Position numbers and translations under genes: made by a program. A stretch of 64,000 nucleotides of DNA. Origin: Microvirga ossetica (GTDB lineage Bacteria; Pseudomonadota; Alphaproteobacteria; Rhizobiales; Beijerinckiaceae). Numbering within the stretch: the first letter of the stretch is position 1; every line of letters begins with the position of its first letter. The stretch spans positions 4,614,501 through 4,678,500 of the forward strand of contig NZ_CP016616.1 in the NCBI RefSeq assembly GCF_002741015.1, written 5' to 3'. Shown piece after piece: positions 47,218-55,020 of the stretch. The notes beneath the pieces were generated by a model that saw only the letters and a list, made by a program, of their open reading frames with translations, searched no databases and was not told the DNA's origin.

Positions 47218-48300
47218 ATGCTCAATTCGTCTTCGCGTTGCATTCTTGGTCTGGCTGCCGCCCTTGTGTGCGTCTCTCCAGTCGCCGCCCAGCAGGCACC
47301 CGACCCGCTGACGCGGCTCCTCGACGGCATCTTCAAGAAGCCTGCGGCCCCCGCTGCCGCTCCCCAGGCCGCACCGCCGGCCCAGCCCGCGGCACCGGCG
47401 GCATCGAACCCGCAGGCCCGCCCGGCTCCGGCGCCGAAACCCGCTGCTGCCGCACAGAAGCCGCAGACGCCGCCTCCGCAGCGGGCCGCCCAGCCGAAAC
47501 CGCAGACTCAGCCCGCGCCCCAGACTGCCGCGAAGCCCGAGCCGCAGCCCCGCCCGCCGGCTCCCGAAAAGGTCGAGGCCAAGCCGGCTGCCCCCGAGCC
47601 CCAGAAACCCGCGAGCCCGCCTCCAGCCGAGACGGCGGAACAGCAAAAGCCGGCTGTTCCAACCCCGGCCAAGGTGGCCGAGCCACCGAAGCCTGCGCGC
47701 GCGACTCCGGCCTCGCTGGTCCCGGCTCCCACCGCCGTCGCGGCGCCGGCCTCCACTCCGACGCCGACTTCGCCGCCCGGGCCGAAATCGCCCGAGGAGG
47801 CGCTCGACCGGGTCAATGCCTATTTCAACAGCATCGACGTGATGTCGGCCTATTTCGTGCAGAGGAACCCCAACGGCCAGCAGGCCGAGGGTACGCTCTC
47901 CATGCGCCGCCCGGGCCAGTTCCACTTCGCCTATGCCCCGCCGAGCACGCTCGAGGTAATCTCCGACGGGCGCAACGTGGCGATCCGCGACAAGAAGCTC
48001 GGCACGAACGATGTCTATCCGGTCGGCCAGACGCCCCTGAAATTCCTGGTGCAGGACAATATCGACCTGTCGCGGGACACCAAGGTGCGCGACGTTCAGG
48101 TGGGCCGCGACGGTATCGTCACCGTCCGCTTCGACGACAGTGCTACCCTCGGTGGCACCTCCAAAATCACCCTGCGCTTCGACAGCCGGGCCAATGCGCT
48201 CAGGCAATGGACCATCATCGATGCCCAGGGCTACGAGACCACCGTGACCTTGTCTGGTCTCAACGCCACCTACCGCCGAGACGCCAGGGCGACGCAATAA
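47218..48300 (+). CDS. LolA-like outer-membrane lipoprotein carrier with long Pro/Ala linker
   Basis: 360 residues. A signal peptide ends VAAQQ near 24. Residues about 40-190 are almost only Pro, Ala, Lys, Gln and Thr. The LolA domain occupies about 200-350: NAYFNSIDVMSAYFVQRNPN, GQFHFAYAPPSTLEVISDGR, DIDLSRD-like IDLSRDTKVRDVQV. LolA carries lipoproteins across the periplasm and is normally about 180-200 residues. The linker may reach through the cell wall. ATG 47218 was chosen by signal-peptide fit; the ribosome site is poor. Confidence 0.88.
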   Translation: MLNSSSRCILGLAAALVCVSPVAAQQAPDPLTRLLDGIFKKPAAPAAAPQAAPPAQPAAPAASNPQARPAPAPKPAAAAQKPQTPPPQRAAQPKPQTQPAPQTAAKPEPQPRPPAPEKVEAKPAAPEPQKPASPPPAETAEQQKPAVPTPAKVAEPPKPARATPASLVPAPTAVAAPASTPTPTSPPGPKSPEEALDRVNAYFNSIDVMSAYFVQRNPNGQQAEGTLSMRRPGQFHFAYAPPSTLEVISDGRNVAIRDKKLGTNDVYPVGQTPLKFLVQDNIDLSRDTKVRDVQVGRDGIVTVRFDDSATLGGTSKITLRFDSRANALRQWTIIDAQGYETTVTLSGLNATYRRDARATQ

Positions 48301-48390
48301 GATCGCAGCGCTCTAAGATCGCAGCGCTCTCGACCCCTCGTCATGGCCGGCCTTGTGCCGGCCATCTCGATCTGAAGATCGCAGCTTTTT
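48299..48390. repeat. Direct repeats plus REP-like palindrome after lolA
   Basis: AAGATCGCAGCGCTCT occurs twice in tandem (48299-48314, 48315-48330) and its first 11 bases recur at 48375-48385. Between them lies the palindrome ATGGCCGG-ccttgtg-CCGGCCAT (48343-48365). The third copy runs into TTTTTT, so the 3' part could terminate lolA transcription. The palindrome core (TCATGGCCGG..CCGGCCAT) is a known style of dispersed repeat in Rhizobiales. Confidence 0.7.
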
Positions 48391-48478
48391 TCTGAATTGG
48401 GCTGGCATGCTGCTGAATTCGGTCTAGAACACCGCCAGTCGCCGTCGGGGCGGCATCCGAAATCCTTGGCAGGTGAGC

Positions 48479-49453
48479 ATGGTGGATAAAGCAGCCCTTG
48501 GAGCCTATGCCGGTTACGTCCTCGAGGACGCGACCATCCCGGAGCTGCCGAACCATTACCGCGGCAAGGTGCGCGACAATTACGACTTGCCGGACGTCCG
48601 CCGGATTATCATCGCCTCGGATCGCCTGAGCGCCTTCGACCGCAACCTCGCCGCCATTCCGCTCAAAGGTCAGGTGCTGACGCAGACGGCGAAGTTCTGG
48701 TTCGAGGCCACCGCCGATATCTGCCCCAACCACGTGATCGAATATCCCGATCCGAACGTGTTGATCGGCCGCAGGCTCACCATCCTCCCTGTGGAGATCG
48801 TGGTGCGCGATTATCTCGCCGGCACCACCGGCACCTCGATCCTATCCCTCTACAAGGCCGGCCAGCGCGAGATGTACGGCATCCGCTTGGCCGACGGCAT
48901 GCGCGACAACGAGAAGCTGCCTGAGACCATCATCACGCCGACGAGCAAGGCCTTCCACGGCGGCCATGACGAGCCGCTGACGCCTGCCGAGATCGTCGGT
49001 CAGGGCCTGCTGAGCGAGGCGCAGTGGAAGACGGTTTCCGACTATGCCCTCGCGCTCTTCGCCAAGGGCAGGGCAGTGGCTCGCGAGCGCGGCCTCATCC
49101 TCGTCGACACGAAATACGAGTTCGGCATCGACGAAAACGGTACCATCATGATCGCCGACGAGATCCATACCCCGGACAGCAGCCGTTACTGGTTCCTGGA
49201 GAGCTACCAACAGCGCTTCGAGGCCGGCGAGCGGCCCGAGAGCTTCGACAAGGATTTCGTCCGCACCTGGGTCGTCGCCCGCTGCGACCCCTACAAGGAC
49301 GACATTCCCGAGATACCACAGGACGTCGTGCTCGAGACCTCGCGGGTCTATATCGACGCCTTCGAACGGATCACGGGACAGACCTTCGCATTGCCGGATC
49401 CGGACGTGCCGGTGCTGGAGCGGGTGCGGGGGAATTTGAGGGCGTTTTTCTGA
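48479..49453 (+). CDS. purC: SAICAR synthase
   Basis: 324 residues. Signatures [39 protein letters not shown] and the C-terminal LIDTKYEFG-like [14 protein letters not shown] with [14 protein letters not shown]. It ligates aspartate to CAIR in purine synthesis. The longer (over 300 residue) eukaryote-like form occurs in many alphaproteobacteria. ATG 48479 follows AGGTGAG; a GTG two codons upstream is possible. Confidence 0.96.
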   Translation: MVDKAALGAYAGYVLEDATIPELPNHYRGKVRDNYDLPDVRRIIIASDRLSAFDRNLAAIPLKGQVLTQTAKFWFEATADICPNHVIEYPDPNVLIGRRLTILPVEIVVRDYLAGTTGTSILSLYKAGQREMYGIRLADGMRDNEKLPETIITPTSKAFHGGHDEPLTPAEIVGQGLLSEAQWKTVSDYALALFAKGRAVARERGLILVDTKYEFGIDENGTIMIADEIHTPDSSRYWFLESYQQRFEAGERPESFDKDFVRTWVVARCDPYKDDIPEIPQDVVLETSRVYIDAFERITGQTFALPDPDVPVLERVRGNLRAFF

Positions 49454-49577
49454 AGCTGGTTGACGTTTCCGCCTCGCATCCGTATTTTGCGCTCCATGAT
49501 CACCGGTCGCACCACTTTCACGAATTATTTTACGCCGTCCCCATAGGGCGGCTCCGTTCGGTTGCGACCAGACGTTC

Positions 49578-49609
49578 GATGCCGCCGCTCTCCGGCGGCA
49601 TCTTCATTT
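49578..49609 (+). terminator. Hairpin in the purC-tyrS gap
   Basis: GATGCCGCCG / CGGCGGCATC, a perfect 10-bp stem with a 5-base loop, then TTCATTT. It lies 60 bases before tyrS, so it can end purC transcription or act as an attenuator in a tyrS leader. Confidence 0.6.
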
Positions 49610-49661
49610 GGTGATCGGGTCTCCGGGCAGCGGCTTTAGCCAAACCCCAAGGAGACAGACG

Positions 49662-50915
49662 ATGAATACCCCGAAATCCGAATTCCTGAAGACGCTCGTC
49701 GAGCGCGGCTTCATTCATCAATGCACCGACTTCGAGGCGCTCGACGCGCAACTCTCGTCCGGGCCCGTCGCCGCCTATATCGGCTTCGATGCCACGGCAG
49801 ACAGCCTGCATGTGGGCAGCCTCGTTCAGATCATGACCCTGCGCTGGCTGCAGAAGTGCGGCCATAAGCCGGTCGTGCTCATCGGGGGCGGCACCACGCA
49901 GATCGGCGATCCGAGCTTTCGCGATGCGAGCAGGCCGCTGCTCGACGATGGGCAGATCGCCAGGAATGCCGCGGGTTTGAGGCAGGTCTTCTCCCGTTAC
50001 CTCGCCTTCGGCGACGGGCCGACGGATGCGGTGATGGTGGACAATGCCCTCTGGCTCGATCCGCTTAGATATCTCCCTTTCCTGCGCGATTTCGGCACTC
50101 ATTTCACCATCAACCGGATGCTGAGCTTCGACAGCGTGCGCCAGCGGCTCGAGCGCGAGCAGCCGCTGACGCTGCTCGAGTTCAACTACATGGTGCTCCA
50201 GGCTTTCGACTTTCTCGAATTGTCGCGCCATCACGCCTGCGTGCTGCAGATGGGCGGCTCGGACCAATGGGGGAACATCGTCAACGGCATCGAGCTCGCC
50301 CGCCGCATCGATCAGCGCCAGCTCTTCGGTCTGACGACGCCGCTGCTCACCACGTCGGCAGGCGCCAAGATGGGCAAGACGGCCTCCGGCGCCGTGTGGC
50401 TCAATGCGGAAAAGCTCGGTCCTTACGAGTTCTGGCAGTTCTGGCGCAATATCGAGGACGACGATGTGGCGCGCTTCCTGCGCCTCTTCACCGAGCTGCC
50501 GCTCGACGAGGTTCATCGCCTCGGAGAGCTGCAGGGTTCGGAGATCAACGAAGCGAAGCGGATTCTCGCGATGGAAGCGACGAGGCTGGCCCATGGCGAG
50601 AAGGCGGCGCGCGAAGCCGCCGACACGGCACGGCGCGCCTTCGAGGATGGCGAGAATGCCTTAGGCCTGCCCAGCATCGGCCTGTCCCAGGCCGAACTGG
50701 ATACGGGCGTCACCATCGCGCAGCTTCTCGTTCGCGCGGGCCTTTCGCCGTCGAAGAGCGAGGCGCGCCGCCTCGTTCTGAACAATGGCGCGCGGCTCAA
50801 CGGAGCGCTCGTGCAGGACGCGGATGCGCAGGTCGGCACCGCGGATCTCGCCGACGGAGCGCTGAAGCTGACGGCGGGCAAGAAGCGGCATGTGCTGGTT
50901 CATGTGAGCGATTGA
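49662..50915 (+). CDS. tyrS: Tyrosyl-tRNA synthetase
   Basis: 417 residues, class I synthetase. N-terminal [20 protein letters not shown] holds the HIGH-type [20 protein letters not shown] binds tyrosine; KMGKT near 236 is the KMSKS loop. A C-terminal S4 RNA-binding domain (about 350-415, [18 protein letters not shown]) is present. ATG 49662 follows AAGGAGA. Single gene between two hairpins. Confidence 0.97.
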   Translation: MNTPKSEFLKTLVERGFIHQCTDFEALDAQLSSGPVAAYIGFDATADSLHVGSLVQIMTLRWLQKCGHKPVVLIGGGTTQIGDPSFRDASRPLLDDGQIARNAAGLRQVFSRYLAFGDGPTDAVMVDNALWLDPLRYLPFLRDFGTHFTINRMLSFDSVRQRLEREQPLTLLEFNYMVLQAFDFLELSRHHACVLQMGGSDQWGNIVNGIELARRIDQRQLFGLTTPLLTTSAGAKMGKTASGAVWLNAEKLGPYEFWQFWRNIEDDDVARFLRLFTELPLDEVHRLGELQGSEINEAKRILAMEATRLAHGEKAAREAADTARRAFEDGENALGLPSIGLSQAELDTGVTIAQLLVRAGLSPSKSEARRLVLNNGARLNGALVQDADAQVGTADLADGALKLTAGKKRHVLVHVSD

Positions 50916-50977
50916 GGCTCACGCGACCGGATGCGCGCAGCTTTGCAACCGCTCACCCGCCTCGCAGCAATGAGAAG

Positions 50978-51008
50978 CGGCGGCTCTAAGCGGAGCCGCC
51001 GTTCTTCC
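50978..51008 (+). terminator. Intrinsic terminator of tyrS
   Basis: CGGCGGCTC / GAGCCGCCG, a 9-bp perfect stem with a 6-base loop, followed by TTCTTCC, 62 bases past the stop. Confidence 0.7.
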
Positions 51009-51090
51009 GATGTGTGCGGAAACACTGTCCTGCGTGCCGTGCCGGCCTAAAAGAGAGGCGGGGGCTTCGCACGATGCGGGAGGCGCTTTC

Positions 51091-52050
51091 ATGTCCGGCG
51101 GCCGATTTGCCTTTCCACCCTCACAGGATGCGGTCTTCCTCACCGATGGCGGTTTAGAGACGACGCTGGTATTCCTCGATGGTGTCGATCTGCCCTGCTT
51201 CGCCTCGTTTCCTCTGCTGCAGAGCGAGGAGGGGCGCATGAAACTCGAGAACTATTTCAAGCCCTATATCCGCACTGCGGTCGAGCGCGATGTCGGCTTC
51301 ATTCTCGATACGCCCACATGGCGCGCCAATCCCGATTGGGGGGCGAAGCTCGATGTCTCGCCGGAGGCGCTGGCGGAGGTGAACCAGGATGCCGTGCGCT
51401 GGGCGGCCGGTCTTCGCGACAGGCTGTCCGACGACAGGGAGCGCGTCCTGATCAACGGCGTCGTCGGCCCGCGTGGGGACGGCTACCGCGTCGATGCGCA
51501 GATGTCGGCCGAAGAGGCCCAGGCCTATCACGCGCCGCAGGTCGAGGCCTTCCGCGAAGCAGATGCCGATATGGTGAGCGCGGTCACCATGAATTATGCG
51601 GAAGAGGCCATCGGCATCGCCCGCGCCGCGGAGGCGCTGGGCCTGCCCGCGGTGATCTCGTTCACGGTCGAGACGGATGGCAGACTGGCTTCCGGCGAGA
51701 CGCTCCGATCCGCCATCGAGCGCACGGACCGGGAGACGGGCCATTCGCCGGTCTACTACATGATCAACTGTGCGCATCCGACTCATTTCGACGACGCGCT
51801 GCCCGAAGGCGAAGCGTGGACGCGGCGCATCCGCGGCCTGCGTGCCAATGCCTCCGCAAAGAGCCATGCGGAGCTCGATGAATCGACGGAGCTCGATCCC
51901 GGCGATCCGGTCGATCTTGCCCGGCGTTACCGGGACTTGCGCCACCGCATGACGCAACTCTCCGTGCTCGGCGGCTGCTGCGGGACGGATCACCGGCATA
52001 TCGCCGCGATCTGCGAAGCCTGCCTTCCGGCCTCAGGCCGTGCCGTTTGA
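51091..52050 (+). CDS. Homocysteine S-methyltransferase-family protein
   Basis: 319 residues. The zinc ligands of the family are present: Cys in MINCAHPTHF and the Cys pair in LGGCCGTDHRH. The N-terminal LTDGGLETTLVFLDGVDLPC is typical. It transfers a methyl group to homocysteine, probably from S-methylmethionine or a betaine. ATG 51091 follows GGGAGG. The last 18 bases overlap the convergent DUF1622 gene. Confidence 0.9.
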   Translation: MSGGRFAFPPSQDAVFLTDGGLETTLVFLDGVDLPCFASFPLLQSEEGRMKLENYFKPYIRTAVERDVGFILDTPTWRANPDWGAKLDVSPEALAEVNQDAVRWAAGLRDRLSDDRERVLINGVVGPRGDGYRVDAQMSAEEAQAYHAPQVEAFREADADMVSAVTMNYAEEAIGIARAAEALGLPAVISFTVETDGRLASGETLRSAIERTDRETGHSPVYYMINCAHPTHFDDALPEGEAWTRRIRGLRANASAKSHAELDESTELDPGDPVDLARRYRDLRHRMTQLSVLGGCCGTDHRHIAAICEACLPASGRAV

Positions 52051-52416
52051 CGGGCGCTCTTCGTCGCTCTTGTGCCGGGCCCAGGGCCAGCGCCCTTCGA
52101 TCTCGACCTCGAGCGAGAAGCTGAGGAAAGTCCGGATGAGAACGATGCCGCCGAGGATGAGTAGGCTCTGAAGCGTCGGCTCGATCGCCACCGTATTGAT
52201 GATGTCGGCGGCGACCAGGAACTCGAGCCCGAGCAGGATGGCGCGGCCCACATTCGCGCGATAGAGCGTGAAGGCGTCCGATCCTGACCGGCCGTGCAGC
52301 ACCTGCCAGAGGACGGCGAGACTCGCTCCGAGAATGCCCAGGACGATGATCGCGATCCCGCCGACCTCGATGGCACGCGTCATCAGTTTCAGTGCCGGTG
52401 GAAACCAGTCGTCCAT
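52033..52416 (-). CDS. DUF1622-family membrane protein
   Basis: 127 residues with three hydrophobic helices: GGIAIIVLGILGASLAVLWQ, LLGLEFLVAADIINTVAIEP and LQSLLILGGIVLIRTFLSF. The R-A-N-V-G-R-A-I-L-L-G-L-E-F-L stretch is the DUF1622 core. Function unknown; often an uncharacterised inner-membrane protein. Overlaps the methyltransferase tail to tail. Confidence 0.88.
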   Translation of the reverse strand: MDDWFPPALKLMTRAIEVGGIAIIVLGILGASLAVLWQVLHGRSGSDAFTLYRANVGRAILLGLEFLVAADIINTVAIEPTLQSLLILGGIVLIRTFLSFSLEVEIEGRWPWARHKSDEERPSNGTA

Positions 52417-52500
52417 GGGCGATCCTTCGCAACCCTTATGGACATAGATTCATAGGACAGCGGGGGCGGACCACCAGAGGCCGGGCAGGAGATCCGGGCC

Positions 52501-52704
52501 TCAAGTGAAGCCGGGCTTGCTCGGAAGGCCCATGCGCTTGAACATCATCACCACCGGGCACATGCCGGTGAAGGAGGCCTGCACCAGATGGGCGCCGAGC
52601 AGGCCGGTGAGCCAGAGCCAGTTGATGTTGACGTAAACAGCGAGCAGGACGCTGAGAATGATGAGCCCGCCGACGGTGAGAAGAATCGCGCGTTCTACGG
52701 TCAT
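52501..52704 (-). CDS. YgaP-like DUF2892 membrane protein
   Basis: 67 residues, two membrane helices (ILLTVGGLIILSVLLAVYVN and WLTGLLGAHLVQASFTGMCP) ending in the family motif GMCPVVMMFKRMG. Stand-alone DUF2892 proteins correspond to the membrane part of the rhodanese YgaP. The conserved Cys is kept. Monocistronic. Confidence 0.9.
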   Translation of the reverse strand: MTVERAILLTVGGLIILSVLLAVYVNINWLWLTGLLGAHLVQASFTGMCPVVMMFKRMGLPSKPGFT

Positions 52705-52763
52705 GGCCGTGCCTCCAAGAGACTTGGCAATCCTACATCAAAGCGTGACCGGCCGCCAAAGCA

Positions 52764-52793
52764 AAAGGGCTGGCCACTCGGTGCCAGCCCTTT
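52764..52793 (-). terminator. Intrinsic terminator of the L,D-transpeptidase gene
   Basis: AAAGGGCTGGC / GCCAGCCCTTT, a perfect 11-bp stem with an 8-base loop. On the minus strand it lies 21 bases beyond the stop of the transpeptidase gene and ends in a T-run. The symmetric A/T flanks could let it work in both directions. Confidence 0.8.
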
Positions 52794-52813
52794 CGAAAGC
52801 CATCTTAATGCGC

Positions 52814-53563
52814 TCAGCGGACGGACGATACCCGCATCTCGTCCTCGACATCGAACAGGCGCTGCCCGTTCAGCACGACCACCGGCGAGCCGACAGGAAC
52901 CCGGCTGTAGAGGTCGATGATGTCCTGGTTGAACAGACGGATGCAGCCGCTCGACACGGATTGGCCGATGGACCAGGGCTCCGTGGTGCCGTGGAGCCGG
53001 TACATGGTGTCGCCGCCGTTGTTGTAGAGATAGAGCGCGCGTGCGCCGAGCGGGTTGCTCAGGCCGCCCTCCATGCCGCCGGCCCAGCGCGCATTGCGCT
53101 CCGGCTCGCGGCGGATCATGGAGGCGGTCGGGGTCCAGCGCGGCCAGGCGGCCTTGCGGCCGATCCGGGCGCGGCCGGCCCAGGCAAGGCCTTCCTTGCC
53201 GACGCCGATGCCGTAGCGGATCGCCCGGCCGCCCTCGCGCACGAGATAGAGATAGCGGGACTCTGTGTCGACGACGATGGTGCCGGGCTCCTCGCGGCCG
53301 TGATAGGCGACCTCGCGGCGCAGGAAGCGCGGATCGACCTCGGTGATATCGGTCGCGGGCAGGGGATACGGCTCGTCGGGGCGTGCTCCGTACATCGCCA
53401 CATAGGTGGGGTCGATGCGGCGCACGGCCTGTTGCGAAGGCGCCTGGGTGGACACGCAGGCGGCAAGCGCCATTGGAAGCAGAAGTGTGGCGAAGCGAAG
53501 AATCGTCCGTAACGAAGACGGGCTGGGAACCGGCACAGCAAACATCAGTTGGGTAACCTGCAT
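52814..53563 (-). CDS. L,D-transpeptidase (YkuD family) lipoprotein
   Basis: 249 residues. The N-terminal hydrophobic signal ends in the lipobox ALAAC near residue 36. The YkuD domain (about 90-235) has the catalytic motif: His in YRLHGTTEPWSIGQ and Cys in SVSSGCIRLFNQD. It makes 3-3 cross-links in peptidoglycan or ties proteins to it; alphaproteobacteria carry many such enzymes. Lipidation would anchor it at the outer or inner membrane. Confidence 0.93.
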   Translation of the reverse strand: MQVTQLMFAVPVPSPSSLRTILRFATLLLPMALAACVSTQAPSQQAVRRIDPTYVAMYGARPDEPYPLPATDITEVDPRFLRREVAYHGREEPGTIVVDTESRYLYLVREGGRAIRYGIGVGKEGLAWAGRARIGRKAAWPRWTPTASMIRREPERNARWAGGMEGGLSNPLGARALYLYNNGGDTMYRLHGTTEPWSIGQSVSSGCIRLFNQDIIDLYSRVPVGSPVVVLNGQRLFDVEDEMRVSSVR

Positions 53564-53804
53564 TTTCTGGTTTTTGGCTTCATCCGCCGTCTCTTACGAG
53601 GCGCGGCGGTACTTCCGAAGAGACATAGCCTCGGCAGTGACGACAAGGTGGATCTCGGGTGGCGGAAATGTGGCAACGCCGCGCTGTGGTTTGCAAGACA
53701 CAGTATTTTGAACGGCCGCGATCCAATCTCGACGTAGGGAGTTAACTTCCCGGCAAGATTCGGTAAGGTTCCCGTCCCATGCCAGCCTTCGAGCGAGAGA
53801 ATTG

Positions 53805-54377
53805 ATGCAATCTCCTCCCATCCAGATGCTGACGATCTGCGGCATCTCGGAATTGTCGGACCCGCGCGAGCGGTCCGTGACCCACGTTCTCTCGATCCTC
53901 GATCCGGATCACCCCGATCCGGAGGCGTTCGAAGCTTACGAGCGCCACCACAGGACGATCCTGCGCTTTCACGACATCATCAACCCGATTCCCGGCATGA
54001 TCCTGCCTGCACCGGAGCATGTGGAGGCCATTCTGCGCTTCGGCGACGAGGTGGGGGAAGGGCAGGCCGCCGAGGGCCATCTGCTGGTCCATTGCCACAT
54101 GGGCGTGTCGCGTTCGACAGCCGCAATGCTGACGCTGCTCGCCCAGTCGAACCCGCAGGAGAGCGAGGACAGTCTTTTCGAGCGACTCGCAGAGATCAGG
54201 CCGCAGGCCTGGCCGAATTCGCTCATGATCGGCTTTGCCGACGAGCTTCTGTCCCGCGACGGCCGCCTGACCGCTGCCTTGCGACGCCATTACGGCCGTC
54301 AGCTCCGGCGCATGCCCAATTACCTCCAGGTGATGCACGATCTCGGACGGGGCCGCGAGGTGGACATGGCGGCCTGA
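53805..54377 (+). CDS. Protein tyrosine phosphatase-like protein
   Basis: 190 residues. The signature HCHMGVSRS (C97 to R103, CX5R) is a cysteine-phosphatase P-loop and is preceded by a dual-specificity-type fold (VTHVLSILDPDHPDPEAF). The general acid aspartate is not obvious. Close relatives are annotated as tyrosine phosphatases in Rhizobiales. ATG 53805 was chosen over an adjacent TTG. The ribosome site is weak (GAGAG). Confidence 0.85.
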   Translation: MQSPPIQMLTICGISELSDPRERSVTHVLSILDPDHPDPEAFEAYERHHRTILRFHDIINPIPGMILPAPEHVEAILRFGDEVGEGQAAEGHLLVHCHMGVSRSTAAMLTLLAQSNPQESEDSLFERLAEIRPQAWPNSLMIGFADELLSRDGRLTAALRRHYGRQLRRMPNYLQVMHDLGRGREVDMAA

Positions 54378-54427
54378 CGGGCCGTGAAACTCTGATCCTT
54401 TACAATATTCGGTTCATTGATTTCTCC

Positions 54428-54535
54428 CCCTCATCCTGAGGAGCAGCGCAGCTGCGTCTCGAAGGAGGATTCAGAGAGCGCTGGAGACGCCCTGATCCTT
54501 CGAGACACCGCCATCGGCGGCCCTCAGGATGAGGG
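54428..54535. repeat. Composite palindromic (REP/BIME-like) element
   Basis: The outer arms CCCTCATCCTGAGG and CCTCAGGATGAGGG are exact inverted repeats at both ends of a 108-base unit. An inner pair GTCTCGAAGGA / TCCTTCGAGAC is also exact. This layout is a well-known dispersed repeat of Rhizobiales genomes. It lies between the phosphatase and the convergent cueR and may end transcription from both sides. Confidence 0.85.
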
Positions 54536-54564
54536 CTAAGGAGGGAGTCTCCGTTCGGGGAAGT

Positions 54565-55020
54565 CTATCGCGTTGAAGTCTTGCCCAGCGCTCCGAACTT
54601 CGCGTCGGGCTTTGCTGGCGCAGGCGTCGCATCGTCGTTCGCCAGCTCCTCCAGGATCGGACATTGCGGACGCCCATCGCCGTGGCAGGTTCTGGCGAGA
54701 TGCTTCAGGGTCGACGCCATTTCCTGCAATTCGCGGATCTTGCGTTCGAGCACGCTCACATGTTCGAGCGCGATCGTCTTCACATCCTTGCTCGCCCGCT
54801 CCCGGTCCTGCCAGAGCGAGACGAGATCGGCGATCTGCTCGACCGAGAAGCCGAGATCTCGCGCGCGGCGGATGAAGCGCAGTGTATGCACGTCATGCTC
54901 GGAATAGACCCGGTAGCCGGATTCCGTCCGCACGATCTTCGGCATCAGGCCGATGGATTCGTAATAGCGGATCATCTTGGCCGAGACGCCCGAGGCGGCA
55001 GCTGCCTGTCCGATATTCAT
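54565..55020 (-). CDS. cueR: Copper-responsive MerR-family regulator CueR
   Basis: 151 residues. A MerR winged helix ([38 protein letters not shown]), dimerisation helix and metal loop with two cysteines ([11 protein letters not shown]), the Cu(I) ligand pair of CueR. A disordered Ala/Pro tail follows. Its ATG overlaps the copA stop as ATGA, so it is made from the copA transcript. It would activate the promoter in front of copA by DNA distortion. Confidence 0.94.
   Translation of the reverse strand: MNIGQAAAASGVSAKMIRYYESIGLMPKIVRTESGYRVYSEHDVHTLRFIRRARDLGFSVEQIADLVSLWQDRERASKDVKTIALEHVSVLERKIRELQEMASTLKHLARTCHGDGRPQCPILEELANDDATPAPAKPDAKFGALGKTSTR

Noticed and set aside
47140..48297. A 385-codon frame antisense to lolA rich in Gly and Arg.
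   Set aside because: Mirror of the Pro/Ala linker codons; no independent coding sign.
49530..50594. A 354-codon open frame antisense to tyrS.
   Set aside because: Shadow of tyrS, whose HVGS and KMGKT motifs are intact.
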